Below, piece by piece: positions 42,063 to 51,468 of a stretch of 64,000 nt of DNA. The DNA comes from Lentimicrobiaceae bacterium (lineage in GTDB: Bacteria > Bacteroidota > Bacteroidia > Bacteroidales > JALOCA01): NCBI GenBank assembly GCA_023227965.1, contig JALOCA010000003.1, positions 90,490 to 154,489 of the forward strand. The letters run 5' to 3'. Numbering within the stretch: the stretch's first letter is position 1; each line of letters starts with the position of its first letter. Made by a program: the position numbers and the translations under genes. The notes under the pieces are model-generated. The model was given only the letters and a program-made list of their open reading frames with translations. It made no database searches and was not told where the DNA came from.

Positions 42063-43247
42063 TTACATGAGTTTTTGAAATGCCTGCCACCAGCGATTGG
42101 GTATATCGTTATTACAGGCAGCCTGATAATCGGCATAGGAACAAGCAACAATATAATGTCGTTCGTATTTTTTCCTGTTGTCTTCCACGCAGTTAACCTC
42201 CATCCACCATCGGTCGCTTTTTTTACTCTTGTAAAAAATTATGCCTTCAGGATAATCGTTAAGGGTAACAATATATTTTATAAACTTGTCGCTGTCTAAA
42301 GCAGGATTCTCGTTTTTCCGGCTACAATATCCTTCGATAAAATACCAAATCATATGTGCTGTTAAGTGGGCAGTTTGCCCGTTTTTATCTAATAAAGGAT
42401 TTATTTCGAAAAAACCGATTGAACTGATTTTATCGCTCAATCCAGCGTAACGTACTATTTGACAAAGCTCTTCACCATAAAAACCATGTGGGGAGGTATT
42501 CCCGTTACCGGGGGCATCGCTCATCCGTACTGAAGAAATATCTATGCTCAGTATATCTGCATCCCTGACTACAGGTTCGGTTTCTGCAATATTATCTCTT
42601 ACTTTTCCAAGGCGATACGTATCGAAAAACAGATTTTTCATCAATTTTATCACATCTTGTTCCACAAAGTAGGTCTGATAACCGATATTGGTATAATTAA
42701 ATAAATAGTTTGGCTGTTGTAAAATAATTTTACTCAAATAGGAATGTGAATCTATTTCTCCTTCTGTTTCTGCCAAATCAAAACCAGAATCAATGGAGAC
42801 AATATTAATGATTTGATTCAATATTGTATATGCATTATAACATGCGTAAGTAATGTCATGGCTTCCTCCTATTATTATTGGAATTATTTTGTTTTTCATC
42901 AATTCTGCCATTACGGCACTTACTGCAAAATAGGTATCATCCAATGCATATCCATGTTTAATATTTCCCAGATCGGCAATCCGGCAATGCTCCCAGCCAG
43001 GGTAAAGGGAATATAAAAACCGGCGCACAAAATCGGGAGCATCGGCACAACCGCTATTGTTCACGTTTGCACGGTCTTCTTTAACCCCAATTATTGCAAT
43101 ATCAATATTTTCAATATTGGGAAACGATGCTATTTCCGTATGTATCTGTATCAGATTTCCGAACTGTTTTTGGTTGGTTTTTTCTTGTATTTCTACCAAA
43201 GAAGTATCAACAGGTTCAAAATATACCGAAATATCCATAGGATTCAT
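42063..43247 (-). CDS. Arginase/formimidoylglutamase-like protein with degenerate metal site
   Basis: 394 residues. The ureohydrolase fold is shown by VKEDRANVNNSGCADAPDFVRRFLY, IIIGGSHDITYACYNA and SIDISSVRMSDAPGNGN. However, the usual binuclear Mn ligands are not all there: the DAHxD motif reads DSGFD (His lost), and the SxDxDxxDP motif reads SIDISSVRMSD (second Asp lost). Bacteroidota have a related family with the same SDAPGN and FYGEE landmarks, so this may be a lineage-wide change, not decay. Activity as a ureohydrolase is doubtful. Starts two bases after the topA stop, so it is the second gene of a topA transcript. Confidence 0.8.
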   Translation of the reverse strand: MNPMDISVYFEPVDTSLVEIQEKTNQKQFGNLIQIHTEIASFPNIENIDIAIIGVKEDRANVNNSGCADAPDFVRRFLYSLYPGWEHCRIADLGNIKHGYALDDTYFAVSAVMAELMKNKIIPIIIGGSHDITYACYNAYTILNQIINIVSIDSGFDLAETEGEIDSHSYLSKIILQQPNYLFNYTNIGYQTYFVEQDVIKLMKNLFFDTYRLGKVRDNIAETEPVVRDADILSIDISSVRMSDAPGNGNTSPHGFYGEELCQIVRYAGLSDKISSIGFFEINPLLDKNGQTAHLTAHMIWYFIEGYCSRKNENPALDSDKFIKYIVTLNDYPEGIIFYKSKKSDRWWMEVNCVEDNRKKYERHYIVACSYADYQAACNNDIPNRWWQAFQKLM

Positions 43248-43249
43248 AA

Positions 43250-45601
43250 TTATTTTTTTATCTTTGTTTTTGTTGCTGGCTTTAGGGATTTTTTATTTTT
43301 CTTGGATTCGGTTTTCTGTTGTGTTCCAGTAATCTGCAGACAATCATCAAGGGTTAATGTTTCAGGATCAGTGCCTTTGGGTATCTTAAAGTTATTTTTT
43401 CCGAACGAAATATAAGCGCCCCATCTTCCTTTTTGAATTTTAATATCAGGATTTTCAGCAAAAATTTTTATTATTTTTTCCGAATCTGCTTTTCTTTTTT
43501 CTTCAATAAGCTCTATTGCGCGTTCCACGGTTATGGTGGAAGGGTCGTCAGTTTTTTTCAGAGAATAAAATGCTGATTTATGCTTTACATAAGGACCAAA
43601 TCTACCTATTGCAACAAGAAGTTCCGAATCTTCATACTTTCCTATACTTTTGGGGAATTGAAAAAGATCGAGAGCTTCTGTTAGGGTGATGGTTTCTATG
43701 CTTTGCCCTTTTTTAAGTCCGGCAAAACGGGGTTTTTCTTCATCTTCGGTTTCACCAATCTGGATTATTGCGCCGTAACGTCCTAATTTAGCATATACGT
43801 TCTTCCCGCTGGCGGCATCAGTTCCCAGTAATTTTTGTCCTTTTACCTTCTCCGAAACCTTCAATGTTTTTTCCACTTGTTGATGAAACGAATGGTAAAA
43901 ATCATAGAGCATTTCATTCCAATTTTTATTTCCGGAAGCTATTTCATCGAATTCCAGTTCGACATTTGCCGTAAAATTGTAATCAATAATATTTTCAAAA
44001 TATTGTAAAAGAAAGGCATTTACAAGGTTACCTATGTCGGTAGGGAAAAGTTTTGTTTTTTCGTACCCAACTTTTTCACTTTTGGTCTTACTTGTAATTT
44101 TTTTATTTTTTAGTACAATGTATTTGTATTCTCTTTCAAAACCAACGCGATCTTCTTTTACGACATATTCTCTCTTCTGGATGGTAGAAATGGTAGGCGC
44201 ATAGGTTGAAGGACGACCAATACCCAGTTCTTCCAGTTTTTTCACAAGACTGGCTTCGGTATAACGGAAAGGTTGTTGTGAAAATTTTTGTTCTGCTATC
44301 ATCTGTTGCAACGTCAGTTGTTCGCCTTTTGCAACCGGAGGAAGGGTGTTTTTTTGGTTTTCAGCAGTATCTTCGTCGTTTGATTCCGTATATACCTTTA
44401 AAAACCCATCAAACAAGATAACTTCGCCCTTTGCGATAAATTTTTCTTTTCTTGTAGAGATGTCAATGGTAACATTGGTTTTCTGAATTTGGGCATCGCT
44501 CATTTGTGAGGCGATGGTGCGTTTCCATATCAGGTCGTAAAGCCGTTTTTGGAGCAAATCGCCTTCTATTTCGCTTTTTTCGAGATAAGTAGGTCTGATG
44601 GCTTCGTGTGCCTCCTGTGCCCCCTTCGATTTGGTTTCGTATTGCCTGGTTTTAACATAATTTTCCCCAAACAACCTGCCGATTTCTTTTTTGGCTGAAT
44701 CGAGAGCAAGGTTTGAAAGGTGTACTGAATCGGTTCTCATATAGGTAATTTTTCCCGATTCGTATAATTGTTGGGCAACCCGCATGGTTTGGGCAACCGA
44801 AAAGCCCAACTTACGGCTGGCTTCCTGCTGTAGAGTTGAGGTGGTAAAAGGCGGAGCCGGGGATTTTTTCGAAGGTTTGGTTTCGATTTCTGCAATAACG
44901 AATCCGGCTTCTTTACACGATTCAAGAAAAGCAACTGCTTCTTCATTTTGTAAAAATCGTTTATTCAGTTCGGCATTCAGTTGAAATAACTTTTCAGAAT
45001 GTACACCTTCAAAAATTGCAGTTATACGGTAGGAATCAACAGATACAAACTCCCTGATTTCAGTTTCTTTTTCCGCTATCAGGCGTACGGCTACCGATTG
45101 TACCCTTCCTGCTGAAAGCGCCGGTTTTACTTTTTTCCATAATAAGGGTGATAATTCGTAACCAACCAGTCGGTCGAGAACACGACGGGCTTGTTGTGCA
45201 TTTACCAGATCGTAATTTATATTTCTTGGATTTTCAATGGCATTTGCAATTGCTGTTTTTGTAATTTCATGAAAAACAATGCGTTTGATTTTCGATTTTT
45301 CCAGCGAAAGCGCTTCGGTAAGATGCCAGGCAATGGCTTCTCCTTCCCGGTCTTCATCGGAAGCAAGCCATACCGTTTCAGAATTAGTTGCAATTTTTTT
45401 GAGCTCATTCACCATTTTGAGCTTTTCTTCCGGGATTTCGTACCTGGGCAGAAAACCATTTTCAACATCTATGCTTAATTGATTTTTATAAAGATCGCGA
45501 ATATGTCCGTAACTTGATTTTACAAGAAATTCCTTGCCTAAAAAACCTTCAATGGTTTTGGCTTTTGCCGGTGATTCAACGATTACAAGATTTTTAATCA
45601 T
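43250..45601 (-). CDS. topA: DNA topoisomerase I
   Basis: 783 residues. N-terminal Toprim (LVIVESPAKAKTIEGFLG, WLASDEDREGEAIAWHL), central cleavage domain with the active-site Tyr in GKITYMRTDSVHLS, and GIGRPSTYAPTISTIQKREYV. The C-terminal tail consists of Toprim-C repeats (KLGRYGAIIQIGE, AIGRFGPYVKHKS, KGRWGAYISFGKN) and a very Lys-rich end, instead of tetracysteine zinc fingers. Relaxes negative supercoils behind RNA polymerase. Confidence 0.96.
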   Translation of the reverse strand: MIKNLVIVESPAKAKTIEGFLGKEFLVKSSYGHIRDLYKNQLSIDVENGFLPRYEIPEEKLKMVNELKKIATNSETVWLASDEDREGEAIAWHLTEALSLEKSKIKRIVFHEITKTAIANAIENPRNINYDLVNAQQARRVLDRLVGYELSPLLWKKVKPALSAGRVQSVAVRLIAEKETEIREFVSVDSYRITAIFEGVHSEKLFQLNAELNKRFLQNEEAVAFLESCKEAGFVIAEIETKPSKKSPAPPFTTSTLQQEASRKLGFSVAQTMRVAQQLYESGKITYMRTDSVHLSNLALDSAKKEIGRLFGENYVKTRQYETKSKGAQEAHEAIRPTYLEKSEIEGDLLQKRLYDLIWKRTIASQMSDAQIQKTNVTIDISTRKEKFIAKGEVILFDGFLKVYTESNDEDTAENQKNTLPPVAKGEQLTLQQMIAEQKFSQQPFRYTEASLVKKLEELGIGRPSTYAPTISTIQKREYVVKEDRVGFEREYKYIVLKNKKITSKTKSEKVGYEKTKLFPTDIGNLVNAFLLQYFENIIDYNFTANVELEFDEIASGNKNWNEMLYDFYHSFHQQVEKTLKVSEKVKGQKLLGTDAASGKNVYAKLGRYGAIIQIGETEDEEKPRFAGLKKGQSIETITLTEALDLFQFPKSIGKYEDSELLVAIGRFGPYVKHKSAFYSLKKTDDPSTITVERAIELIEEKRKADSEKIIKIFAENPDIKIQKGRWGAYISFGKNNFKIPKGTDPETLTLDDCLQITGTQQKTESKKNKKSLKPATKTKIKK

Positions 45602-45741
45602 ACTTTTTTGAATTGTTTAAATCGGGCGCAAAGGTAAAACAATTAAAAACTGTTTTTCAAAACTATTTGATTGTTAACTGCAATTTAAACCAACTTCTTT
45701 AATTTTTATTAATTTTGCCAACCCTTTCCGGAAGCCTATAA

Positions 45742-47097
45742 GTGGTAATTTTTTCCGGTTTTAATCTTATAATACCATTGAAAACCAATAGAAAACTGTA
45801 TATTGAAACCTATGGTTGCCAGATGAATTTTTCTGACAGCGAAATTGTGGGCTCTATAATGGCTACCGACGGATTTACTATTGTAGGTCAGCCTAATAAT
45901 GCTGATGTTATTTTTGTTAATACCTGTTCAATACGTGAAAATGCCGAACAGCGCATTAGAAAGCGTCTCAAGGAATTCCAATTACTGAAAAAGAAAAATC
46001 CATCACTCGTTATCGGTGTATTAGGATGTATGGCTGAAAGGCTCAAAAGCCAACTGCTCGAACAAGAACAAATAGTGGATGTTATTGCCGGACCTGATGC
46101 CTATCGTGATTTACCTCAATTGTTAAATACATTAGAAAACGGGCAGAAGGCTATGAATGTGATGCTCTCTACCGAAGAAACCTATGCCGACATCAGCCCC
46201 GTAAAGCTAAATCCAGGTGGGGTTTCTGCATTTATTTCCATCATGCGGGGTTGCCAGAATTTTTGTTCTTATTGTGTAGTTCCTTATACTCGGGGGAAAG
46301 AAAGAAGTAGAAACCCCAATACCATTATTAATGAAGCCCGGGAACTCTTTGATAATGGCTATCGTGAAATAACCCTTCTGGGTCAAAATGTTAACTCATA
46401 TCACTGGGAAAACCTTTATTTTGCAGGATTGCTGGAAAATGTTGCCCAAATAGATCCCCGATTACGAATACGGTTCACAACTTCGCATCCTAAAAACTTG
46501 TCCGATGAATTGTTATATACTATTGCCAGGTACGAAAATATTTGTAAATCCATTCATTTGCCCGTACAATCCGGAAGTACAAGGATACTGAAACACATGA
46601 ACCGGAAATACACCCGCGAAGAATACATGAATCGTATAGAAGCTATTCGCCGTATTTTGCCTGATTGTACCATTTCTACCGATATTATCTGTGGCTTTTG
46701 TTCTGAAACGGAAGAAGACCACAAGGAAACACTTTCTATAATGCAGTGGGTTGCTTTTGATTATGCTTTTATGTTTAAATACTCCGAACGCCCGGATACC
46801 CTTGCTGCACGAAGTCTGCAAGATGACGTATCTGAAGAAATAAAAGCCCGCCGTCTCGAAGAAATTATAGCTATGCAACGACATCTTTCGCTCCAAAGCA
46901 ACAAAAAAGACATTGGGAAAAACTTTTCTGTTTTGGTAGAAGGAACATCCAAACGTTCGGCTACTCACCTTTTCGGACGAAACAGCCAGAATAAAGTTAT
47001 TGTTTTCCCTTCAGAAACCTTAAAACCAGGGAATTACATCAATGTTATTGTAGCAGATTGTACTGCTGCTACATTAAAAGGAGAAATACTAACGTAA
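45742..47097 (+). CDS. miaB: tRNA-2-methylthio-N6-dimethylallyladenosine synthase
   Basis: 451 residues. N-terminal UPF0004 domain YIETYGCQMNFSDSE with its three cluster cysteines, radical SAM motif CQNFCSYCVVPYTRG, GQNVNSY, and a C-terminal TRAM domain. Adds the methylthio group to i6A37 of tRNAs. There is no ATG near the N-terminus: the call uses GTG 45742, but TTG 45778 (just before KTNRKLYIETYG) is equally plausible and gives the more usual length. Confidence 0.93.
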   Translation: MVIFSGFNLIIPLKTNRKLYIETYGCQMNFSDSEIVGSIMATDGFTIVGQPNNADVIFVNTCSIRENAEQRIRKRLKEFQLLKKKNPSLVIGVLGCMAERLKSQLLEQEQIVDVIAGPDAYRDLPQLLNTLENGQKAMNVMLSTEETYADISPVKLNPGGVSAFISIMRGCQNFCSYCVVPYTRGKERSRNPNTIINEARELFDNGYREITLLGQNVNSYHWENLYFAGLLENVAQIDPRLRIRFTTSHPKNLSDELLYTIARYENICKSIHLPVQSGSTRILKHMNRKYTREEYMNRIEAIRRILPDCTISTDIICGFCSETEEDHKETLSIMQWVAFDYAFMFKYSERPDTLAARSLQDDVSEEIKARRLEEIIAMQRHLSLQSNKKDIGKNFSVLVEGTSKRSATHLFGRNSQNKVIVFPSETLKPGNYINVIVADCTAATLKGEILT

Positions 47098-47434
47098 ATT
47101 TTTTCTAAAAAGTGATTGTGTTGCAAACCTGTGGAGTATTTTTTGCCTTTATAAGAAATTGTTTCCTTAAGGTTGTATTATCAGAAAATTATTTAGCCGT
47201 TAGCCGTGAATTTACTGTACCAAAAAAAGCAAATTTTCGCAAAACCCGAGCGAATACGTGCAAATTTGCTACGAATGAAAACTCTTGTGTTTTATTTAAA
47301 AAGATGTTTATATTTTTGCACACAATGACAAAAGTGTTTTGAAAGCAACTTACAATTCTGTTGTTTTGTGCATTTTTAATACCTTTGTCCCGCAGTTTAG
47401 AAAAACTTATGTTTATATTACTGAAATCTAATTT
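47098..47434. other. Long leader/promoter region before the polysaccharide export genes
   Basis: 337 bases without a coding frame. Two TAnnTTTG-type elements are visible: TATTTTTG at 47311-47318 and TACCTTTG at 47380-47387. Confidence 0.5.
47380..47387 (+). promoter_or_regulatory. -7 promoter element for the Wza-Wzc operon
   Basis: TACCTTTG with a TTG 16 bases upstream (47361-47363); about 47 bases before the Wza-like ATG. Confidence 0.6.
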
Positions 47435-48244
47435 ATGAAGAGAAAATCATTTCCTGAAAAATTTTTAAAGCAAATTTTTTATTTGTGCATTGTCACTCTT
47501 GTATTTACATCTTGCATCTCTCAAAAAAAGGTTAGATACCTGCAGGAACAAAGTAAAGAAATCAACACTTCTGGACAAGAGTTTGTGCAGGAAAAAATAT
47601 TGAGTTACAAGGTTAAAGCAGGCGATAACCTTTATGTCAGGGTTACAAGCCTTGACCCCAAAACGTATACTTTTTTTAATGGTGAGGCAAGCACAACTTA
47701 TTCTTCAGGTTACTACATGAGCAGCGAATCAAGCGTTTATTTTAGCAGCTATGTAGTAAACGATTCAGGTTACATTGATTTTCCTATTATCGGTAAAATA
47801 AAAATAGGTGGGCAAACAATTGAACAGGTAAAAAGTACTATTCAGTCAGAAGTAGATGAATATCTAATGCAAACCAATGTAATAGTAAAACTTGCCAATT
47901 TTAAAATTACCGTTCTCGGCGAAGTTCAGCGCCCGGGTAAATTTCTTATTTATCAGGATTACATCAATATTTTTGAAGCTATCGGCTTAGCCGGCGATTT
48001 GAAAACTTTTGCCCAAAGAAATAAAATAATTTTGGTTAGAGAAACAGAAAAAGGCTCAAAAGTATTTAATGTTGATATTACAAAAAAAAATGTTTTAGAA
48101 TCTGAATACTATTATCTAAAACCCAATGATATTGTATATGTACAACCGATGAATTCAAAAACATGGACATTTGAATCATTTCCCTATGCAGTTGTACTTT
48201 CAACCCTTACAACCACTTTGTTAATTTTACAATATTTTAAATAG
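47435..48244 (+). CDS. Wza-like polysaccharide export lipoprotein
   Basis: 269 residues. Lipoprotein signal with lipobox FTSC and Cys27. The poly-export domain begins at KVKAGDNLYVRVTSLDP and includes YIDFPIIGKIKIGGQTIEQVKSTI, followed by an SLBB-type segment (ITVLGEVQRPGKFLIYQDYINIFEAIGLAGDL). A C-terminal helix (PYAVVLSTLTTTLLILQYF) would cross the outer membrane. Forms the export channel with the Wzc-like kinase 24 bases downstream. No glycosyltransferases follow. Confidence 0.9.
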   Translation: MKRKSFPEKFLKQIFYLCIVTLVFTSCISQKKVRYLQEQSKEINTSGQEFVQEKILSYKVKAGDNLYVRVTSLDPKTYTFFNGEASTTYSSGYYMSSESSVYFSSYVVNDSGYIDFPIIGKIKIGGQTIEQVKSTIQSEVDEYLMQTNVIVKLANFKITVLGEVQRPGKFLIYQDYINIFEAIGLAGDLKTFAQRNKIILVRETEKGSKVFNVDITKKNVLESEYYYLKPNDIVYVQPMNSKTWTFESFPYAVVLSTLTTTLLILQYFK

Positions 48245-48268
48245 TAAATACATTAATACAAAATTACC

Positions 48269-50767
48269 GTGGATAATATAAAAGATTTTTCTCAGCAAAA
48301 ACAAGAGTCTGTTGATTACAAAGCGTTATTTTTTAAGTTTTATAAATATTGGTATTTCTTTATCATTACCATTTTCATAGCGTTGCTTATAGCGTTCCTT
48401 TTTAACAAATACACCAAACCGGTGTACAAAGTTTCCACCACTGTGTTGGTACAGGACGATAAAAAAAACTCCACCATGGATCCTGGACAATTATTTGAGG
48501 GTTTCGGATTGTTTACATCAAAGAAAAATCTTGAAAACGAAATAGGTATATTAAAATCATATGCCCTTACCAGCCGTACCGTCAAATCACTTCCGTTTGG
48601 TGTTTCTTATTTCTCGGAAGATAATTTTATTACCGAGGAATTGTATACCAAAAGCCCTTTTTCTGTTGAATACGATTCTGCATATCCCCAAGCAGTAGGA
48701 TTGCGATTTAATATTACTTTTTTATCCAATACCAAGTACAAGCTCGTAGCCGAAGGCGAAAACATTCCCCTTTACGATTTTAAAAATTACAAACCCATTG
48801 AAAATAAAAAAATTGAAAAAATAAATCTCAATAAAACATATATCGTAGGAGAACCTGTAAAATTCGGTTTTTGTAATTTTAAAGTTAATCTTACCAACCA
48901 TTTTTCCTCGGGTGAATTTATTGGAAAAAAAATGTTCTTTTTGTTCAACGATCTTGAATCGGTGATAAATACTTTTAAATCTTTTGAAATTGAACCTATT
49001 AATAAAGAAGCTTCCATCATTGAAATCACACTCAAGGGTAGCAATATTGAAAAATCTGTTGATTTTTTGAATAGCTTAACAGAAGTGTATATAGACCGAG
49101 GTTTGGAAAAGAAAAATAAAATAGCCATTAATACTATTTATTTTATTGATTCTCAATTAAAAGGCATGACAGATTCCCTTACTTCAACCGAAAATACCCT
49201 ACAAAACTTCCGTACAAAGAATGAAGTAATGAATTTTGACTTTCAAACACAACAGATTTTTGAAATCATGAAAAATTTGCAGGATCAAAAGGCAGTATTG
49301 ATAGTTAAGTCAAAATATTACGACAATCTTAAAGAATACATCTCAAAAAATAAAAATAACATAGATGATATTGTTGTGCCATCTTCCATGGGAATTGAAG
49401 ACCCGATATTGAGCCAGTTGATTATTGAAATTACCAAATTATATGATGAAAGAACAGAAATTTTAGCTCATTCAAGCGTAAAAAACCCCTATGTTAGATC
49501 TATTGATAACAAGATAAATAACACAAAAGCAAATATTCTTGAAAATATTAAAAATATAGTCAACACTTCAAAAATCAGTATAAAAGATATTGATTCCCGT
49601 ATTAATTCTCTCTCAGCACAAATTAATAAACTTCCCCGTACCCAACGTGAATTGTTTGGCATAGAACGTAAATTTAAACTTAACGATGAAATCTATACCT
49701 ATTTGATGCAGAAACGCTCCGAAGCTGCCATTGCAAAAGCCTCAAACCTTGCCGACAACGAAGTGATTGATGCTGCACAAAATCTCGGTGAAAATACAAC
49801 TCCCGTATTTCCCAAAAAATCCCTGAATTATATCATTGCATTACTGCTTGGCATCGTTCTTCCTGTTTTATATATTTTGGGTAAGGATTATTTCAATGAT
49901 AAAATTATCGAACGTAAAGACATAGAAAACATTACTAAAATACCCATTTTAGGGCACATAATTCATAATACCAAAGAGAGTAAAATTGTTGTGGCGGAGT
50001 CTCCCAAATCCTCCATAGCCGAATCGTTTCGCTCTATACGTACTAATTTGCAATTTATTACTAAGGGCAAAGAAAAAGTTATCATTTTGGTAACTTCTAC
50101 CATGGTGAGTGAAGGAAAAACTTTTACTTCTATGAACCTTGCATCTATTTTTGCTTTGTATGGACGTAAAACCTTGCTTATGGGTTTCGACTTACGTAAA
50201 CCTAAAATTTACCAGGACTTTGGTTTAACTAATACGGAAGGTATCAGTTCCTACCTTATTAATAAGAGTAAGTTTGAAAATATTATTCAAGCTTCTCCTA
50301 TCGAAAACCTCGACATCATGATGGCCGGACCTGTTCCTCCAAATCCTTCCGAGTTAATTGCCAGTGAAAAGGCAAATGAACTTTTTGCTGAGATTAAAAA
50401 ACATTATGATTTCGTTATCATTGATACTCCTCCTGTTGGTTTGGTAACCGATGCATTCCTCCTGATGAAATATACTGATGCTAACATATTTGTTGTACGA
50501 CAGAATTATAGTAACAAAAAAGTTTTCGAATCCATTATCCGCGATATTGAGATGCGTAAATTAGAAAATGTAAATATACTTATCAATGATGTAAAACTTA
50601 CCCGTAGCTCCTATGGCTATGGTTACGGTTACGGTTATGGTTATGGTTACGGCTATGGTTACGGTTATGGTTACGGTTATGGCTACGGTTATGGCTACGG
50701 TTATTATTCTGACGACAAAGACCAGGAAAAAACCTCAGGTTGGAAAAAATTGTTTAAAAAAGCATAA
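48269..50767 (+). CDS. Wzc-like polysaccharide co-polymerase with tyrosine autokinase (BY-kinase)
   Basis: 832 residues from a GTG start. N-terminal Wzz domain between two helices (YFFIITIFIALLIAFLF and YIIALLLGIVLPVLYILG) with a long periplasmic coiled-coil. The cytoplasmic kinase has Walker A TMVSEGKTFTSMN (about residues 610-622), Walker A' LLMGFDLRKPK and Walker B FVIIDTPPVGLVTDA. The tail contains 17 tyrosines, mostly as a Gly-Tyr repeat, then a Lys-rich end. BY-kinases phosphorylate such a tail in trans to control polysaccharide chain length and export. Fused kinase-copolymerase is the Gram-negative form. Ends before a strong terminator. Confidence 0.93.
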   Translation: MDNIKDFSQQKQESVDYKALFFKFYKYWYFFIITIFIALLIAFLFNKYTKPVYKVSTTVLVQDDKKNSTMDPGQLFEGFGLFTSKKNLENEIGILKSYALTSRTVKSLPFGVSYFSEDNFITEELYTKSPFSVEYDSAYPQAVGLRFNITFLSNTKYKLVAEGENIPLYDFKNYKPIENKKIEKINLNKTYIVGEPVKFGFCNFKVNLTNHFSSGEFIGKKMFFLFNDLESVINTFKSFEIEPINKEASIIEITLKGSNIEKSVDFLNSLTEVYIDRGLEKKNKIAINTIYFIDSQLKGMTDSLTSTENTLQNFRTKNEVMNFDFQTQQIFEIMKNLQDQKAVLIVKSKYYDNLKEYISKNKNNIDDIVVPSSMGIEDPILSQLIIEITKLYDERTEILAHSSVKNPYVRSIDNKINNTKANILENIKNIVNTSKISIKDIDSRINSLSAQINKLPRTQRELFGIERKFKLNDEIYTYLMQKRSEAAIAKASNLADNEVIDAAQNLGENTTPVFPKKSLNYIIALLLGIVLPVLYILGKDYFNDKIIERKDIENITKIPILGHIIHNTKESKIVVAESPKSSIAESFRSIRTNLQFITKGKEKVIILVTSTMVSEGKTFTSMNLASIFALYGRKTLLMGFDLRKPKIYQDFGLTNTEGISSYLINKSKFENIIQASPIENLDIMMAGPVPPNPSELIASEKANELFAEIKKHYDFVIIDTPPVGLVTDAFLLMKYTDANIFVVRQNYSNKKVFESIIRDIEMRKLENVNILINDVKLTRSSYGYGYGYGYGYGYGYGYGYGYGYGYGYGYGYYSDDKDQEKTSGWKKLFKKA
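50612..50707 (+). repeat. In-frame 6-bp tandem repeat coding for the Gly-Tyr tail of the Wzc-like kinase
   Basis: Sixteen consecutive GGY-TAY-type hexamers alternate tyrosine codons TAT and TAC with GGT and GGC, encoding 15 Gly-Tyr pairs plus flanking Tyr. Because the unit is 6 bp, slippage would change the number of tyrosines in steps of one without shifting the frame. Confidence 0.92.
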
Positions 50768-50792
50768 TCTGAATATTTTTAACCTTTTATAT

Positions 50793-50825
50793 CACCCCGG
50801 AATCTAATTACCGGGGTGTTTTGTT
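50793..50825 (+). terminator. Rho-independent terminator after the Wzc-like gene
   Basis: CACCCCGG (50793-50800) pairs with CCGGGGTG (50811-50818), 10-base loop, then TTTTGTTTTT. Separates the export operon from cysC. Confidence 0.88.
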
Positions 50826-50831
50826 TTTAAC

Positions 50832-50839
50832 TAATTTTG
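50832..50839 (+). promoter_or_regulatory. Candidate -7 promoter element for cysC-cysD-cysN
   Basis: TAATTTTG (TAnnTTTG) 29 bases before the cysC ATG, directly after the preceding terminator. Confidence 0.5.
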
Positions 50840-50868
50840 TCTGCCAAATATAAAACTACCGATAATAA

Positions 50869-51468
50869 ATGAATCATCCGGCTAAAGACAAGAAAATCAT
50901 ATTCAGAAATCAAAAAGAAACATTATTACAACAAAAGGGAAAAGTAATTTGGCTTACAGGTTTACCTTGCTCGGGAAAAACCACCCTTGCCGTTAGGTTA
51001 GAGAAAGAATTGTTTGACAAAGGGTTTTTAATCCGTATCCTTGACGGAGACAACGTTCGTACAGGAATTAATAATAATCTTGGTTTTTCGGAAGCCGACC
51101 GGCTGGAAAATATCCGCCGTATTGCAGAGATTTCCAAGCTTTTTGTGGAATGCGGTGTGATTACTATCAATGGTTTTGTAAGCCCAACAGAAAGCTTACG
51201 AACGATGGCAAAAGAAATTATTGGCGATGAAGATTTCATCGAGGTTTATGTAAACTCTCCGCTGGAAGTTTGTGAGCAACGCGACGTTAAAGGTATGTAT
51301 AGGAAAGCACGTGCCGGTATGATTAAAGAATTTACCGGCGTTTCCTCGGTTTTTGAAGAACCGCTGCACGCTGATATTGAAATTCGCACCGATTTGCTCA
51401 ACATTGAACAATCTGTAATGAAAATTCTTGAATATATTTTGCCCCAAATAAAATATGATAATGTCTGA
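50869..51468 (+). CDS. cysC: Adenylylsulfate (APS) kinase
   Basis: 199 residues. P-loop GLPCSGKTTL at residues 31-40, DGDNVRTGINNNLGFSEADRLENIRRIAE with the APS-binding residues, NGFVSPTESLR with the conserved serine, and the lid region DVKGMYRKARAG. Makes PAPS from APS. Its 3' end overlaps cysD by 8 bases. The three genes together convert sulfate to PAPS, used either for reduction to sulfide or for sulfation; no reductase or sulfotransferase lies in the window. Confidence 0.95.
   Translation: MNHPAKDKKIIFRNQKETLLQQKGKVIWLTGLPCSGKTTLAVRLEKELFDKGFLIRILDGDNVRTGINNNLGFSEADRLENIRRIAEISKLFVECGVITINGFVSPTESLRTMAKEIIGDEDFIEVYVNSPLEVCEQRDVKGMYRKARAGMIKEFTGVSSVFEEPLHADIEIRTDLLNIEQSVMKILEYILPQIKYDNV

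Noticed and set aside
50613..50807. Second reading frame over the Gly-Tyr repeat (Met/Val/Thr-rich)
   Set aside because: It is the periodic shadow of the hexamer repeat in another frame, without promoter or ribosome site.
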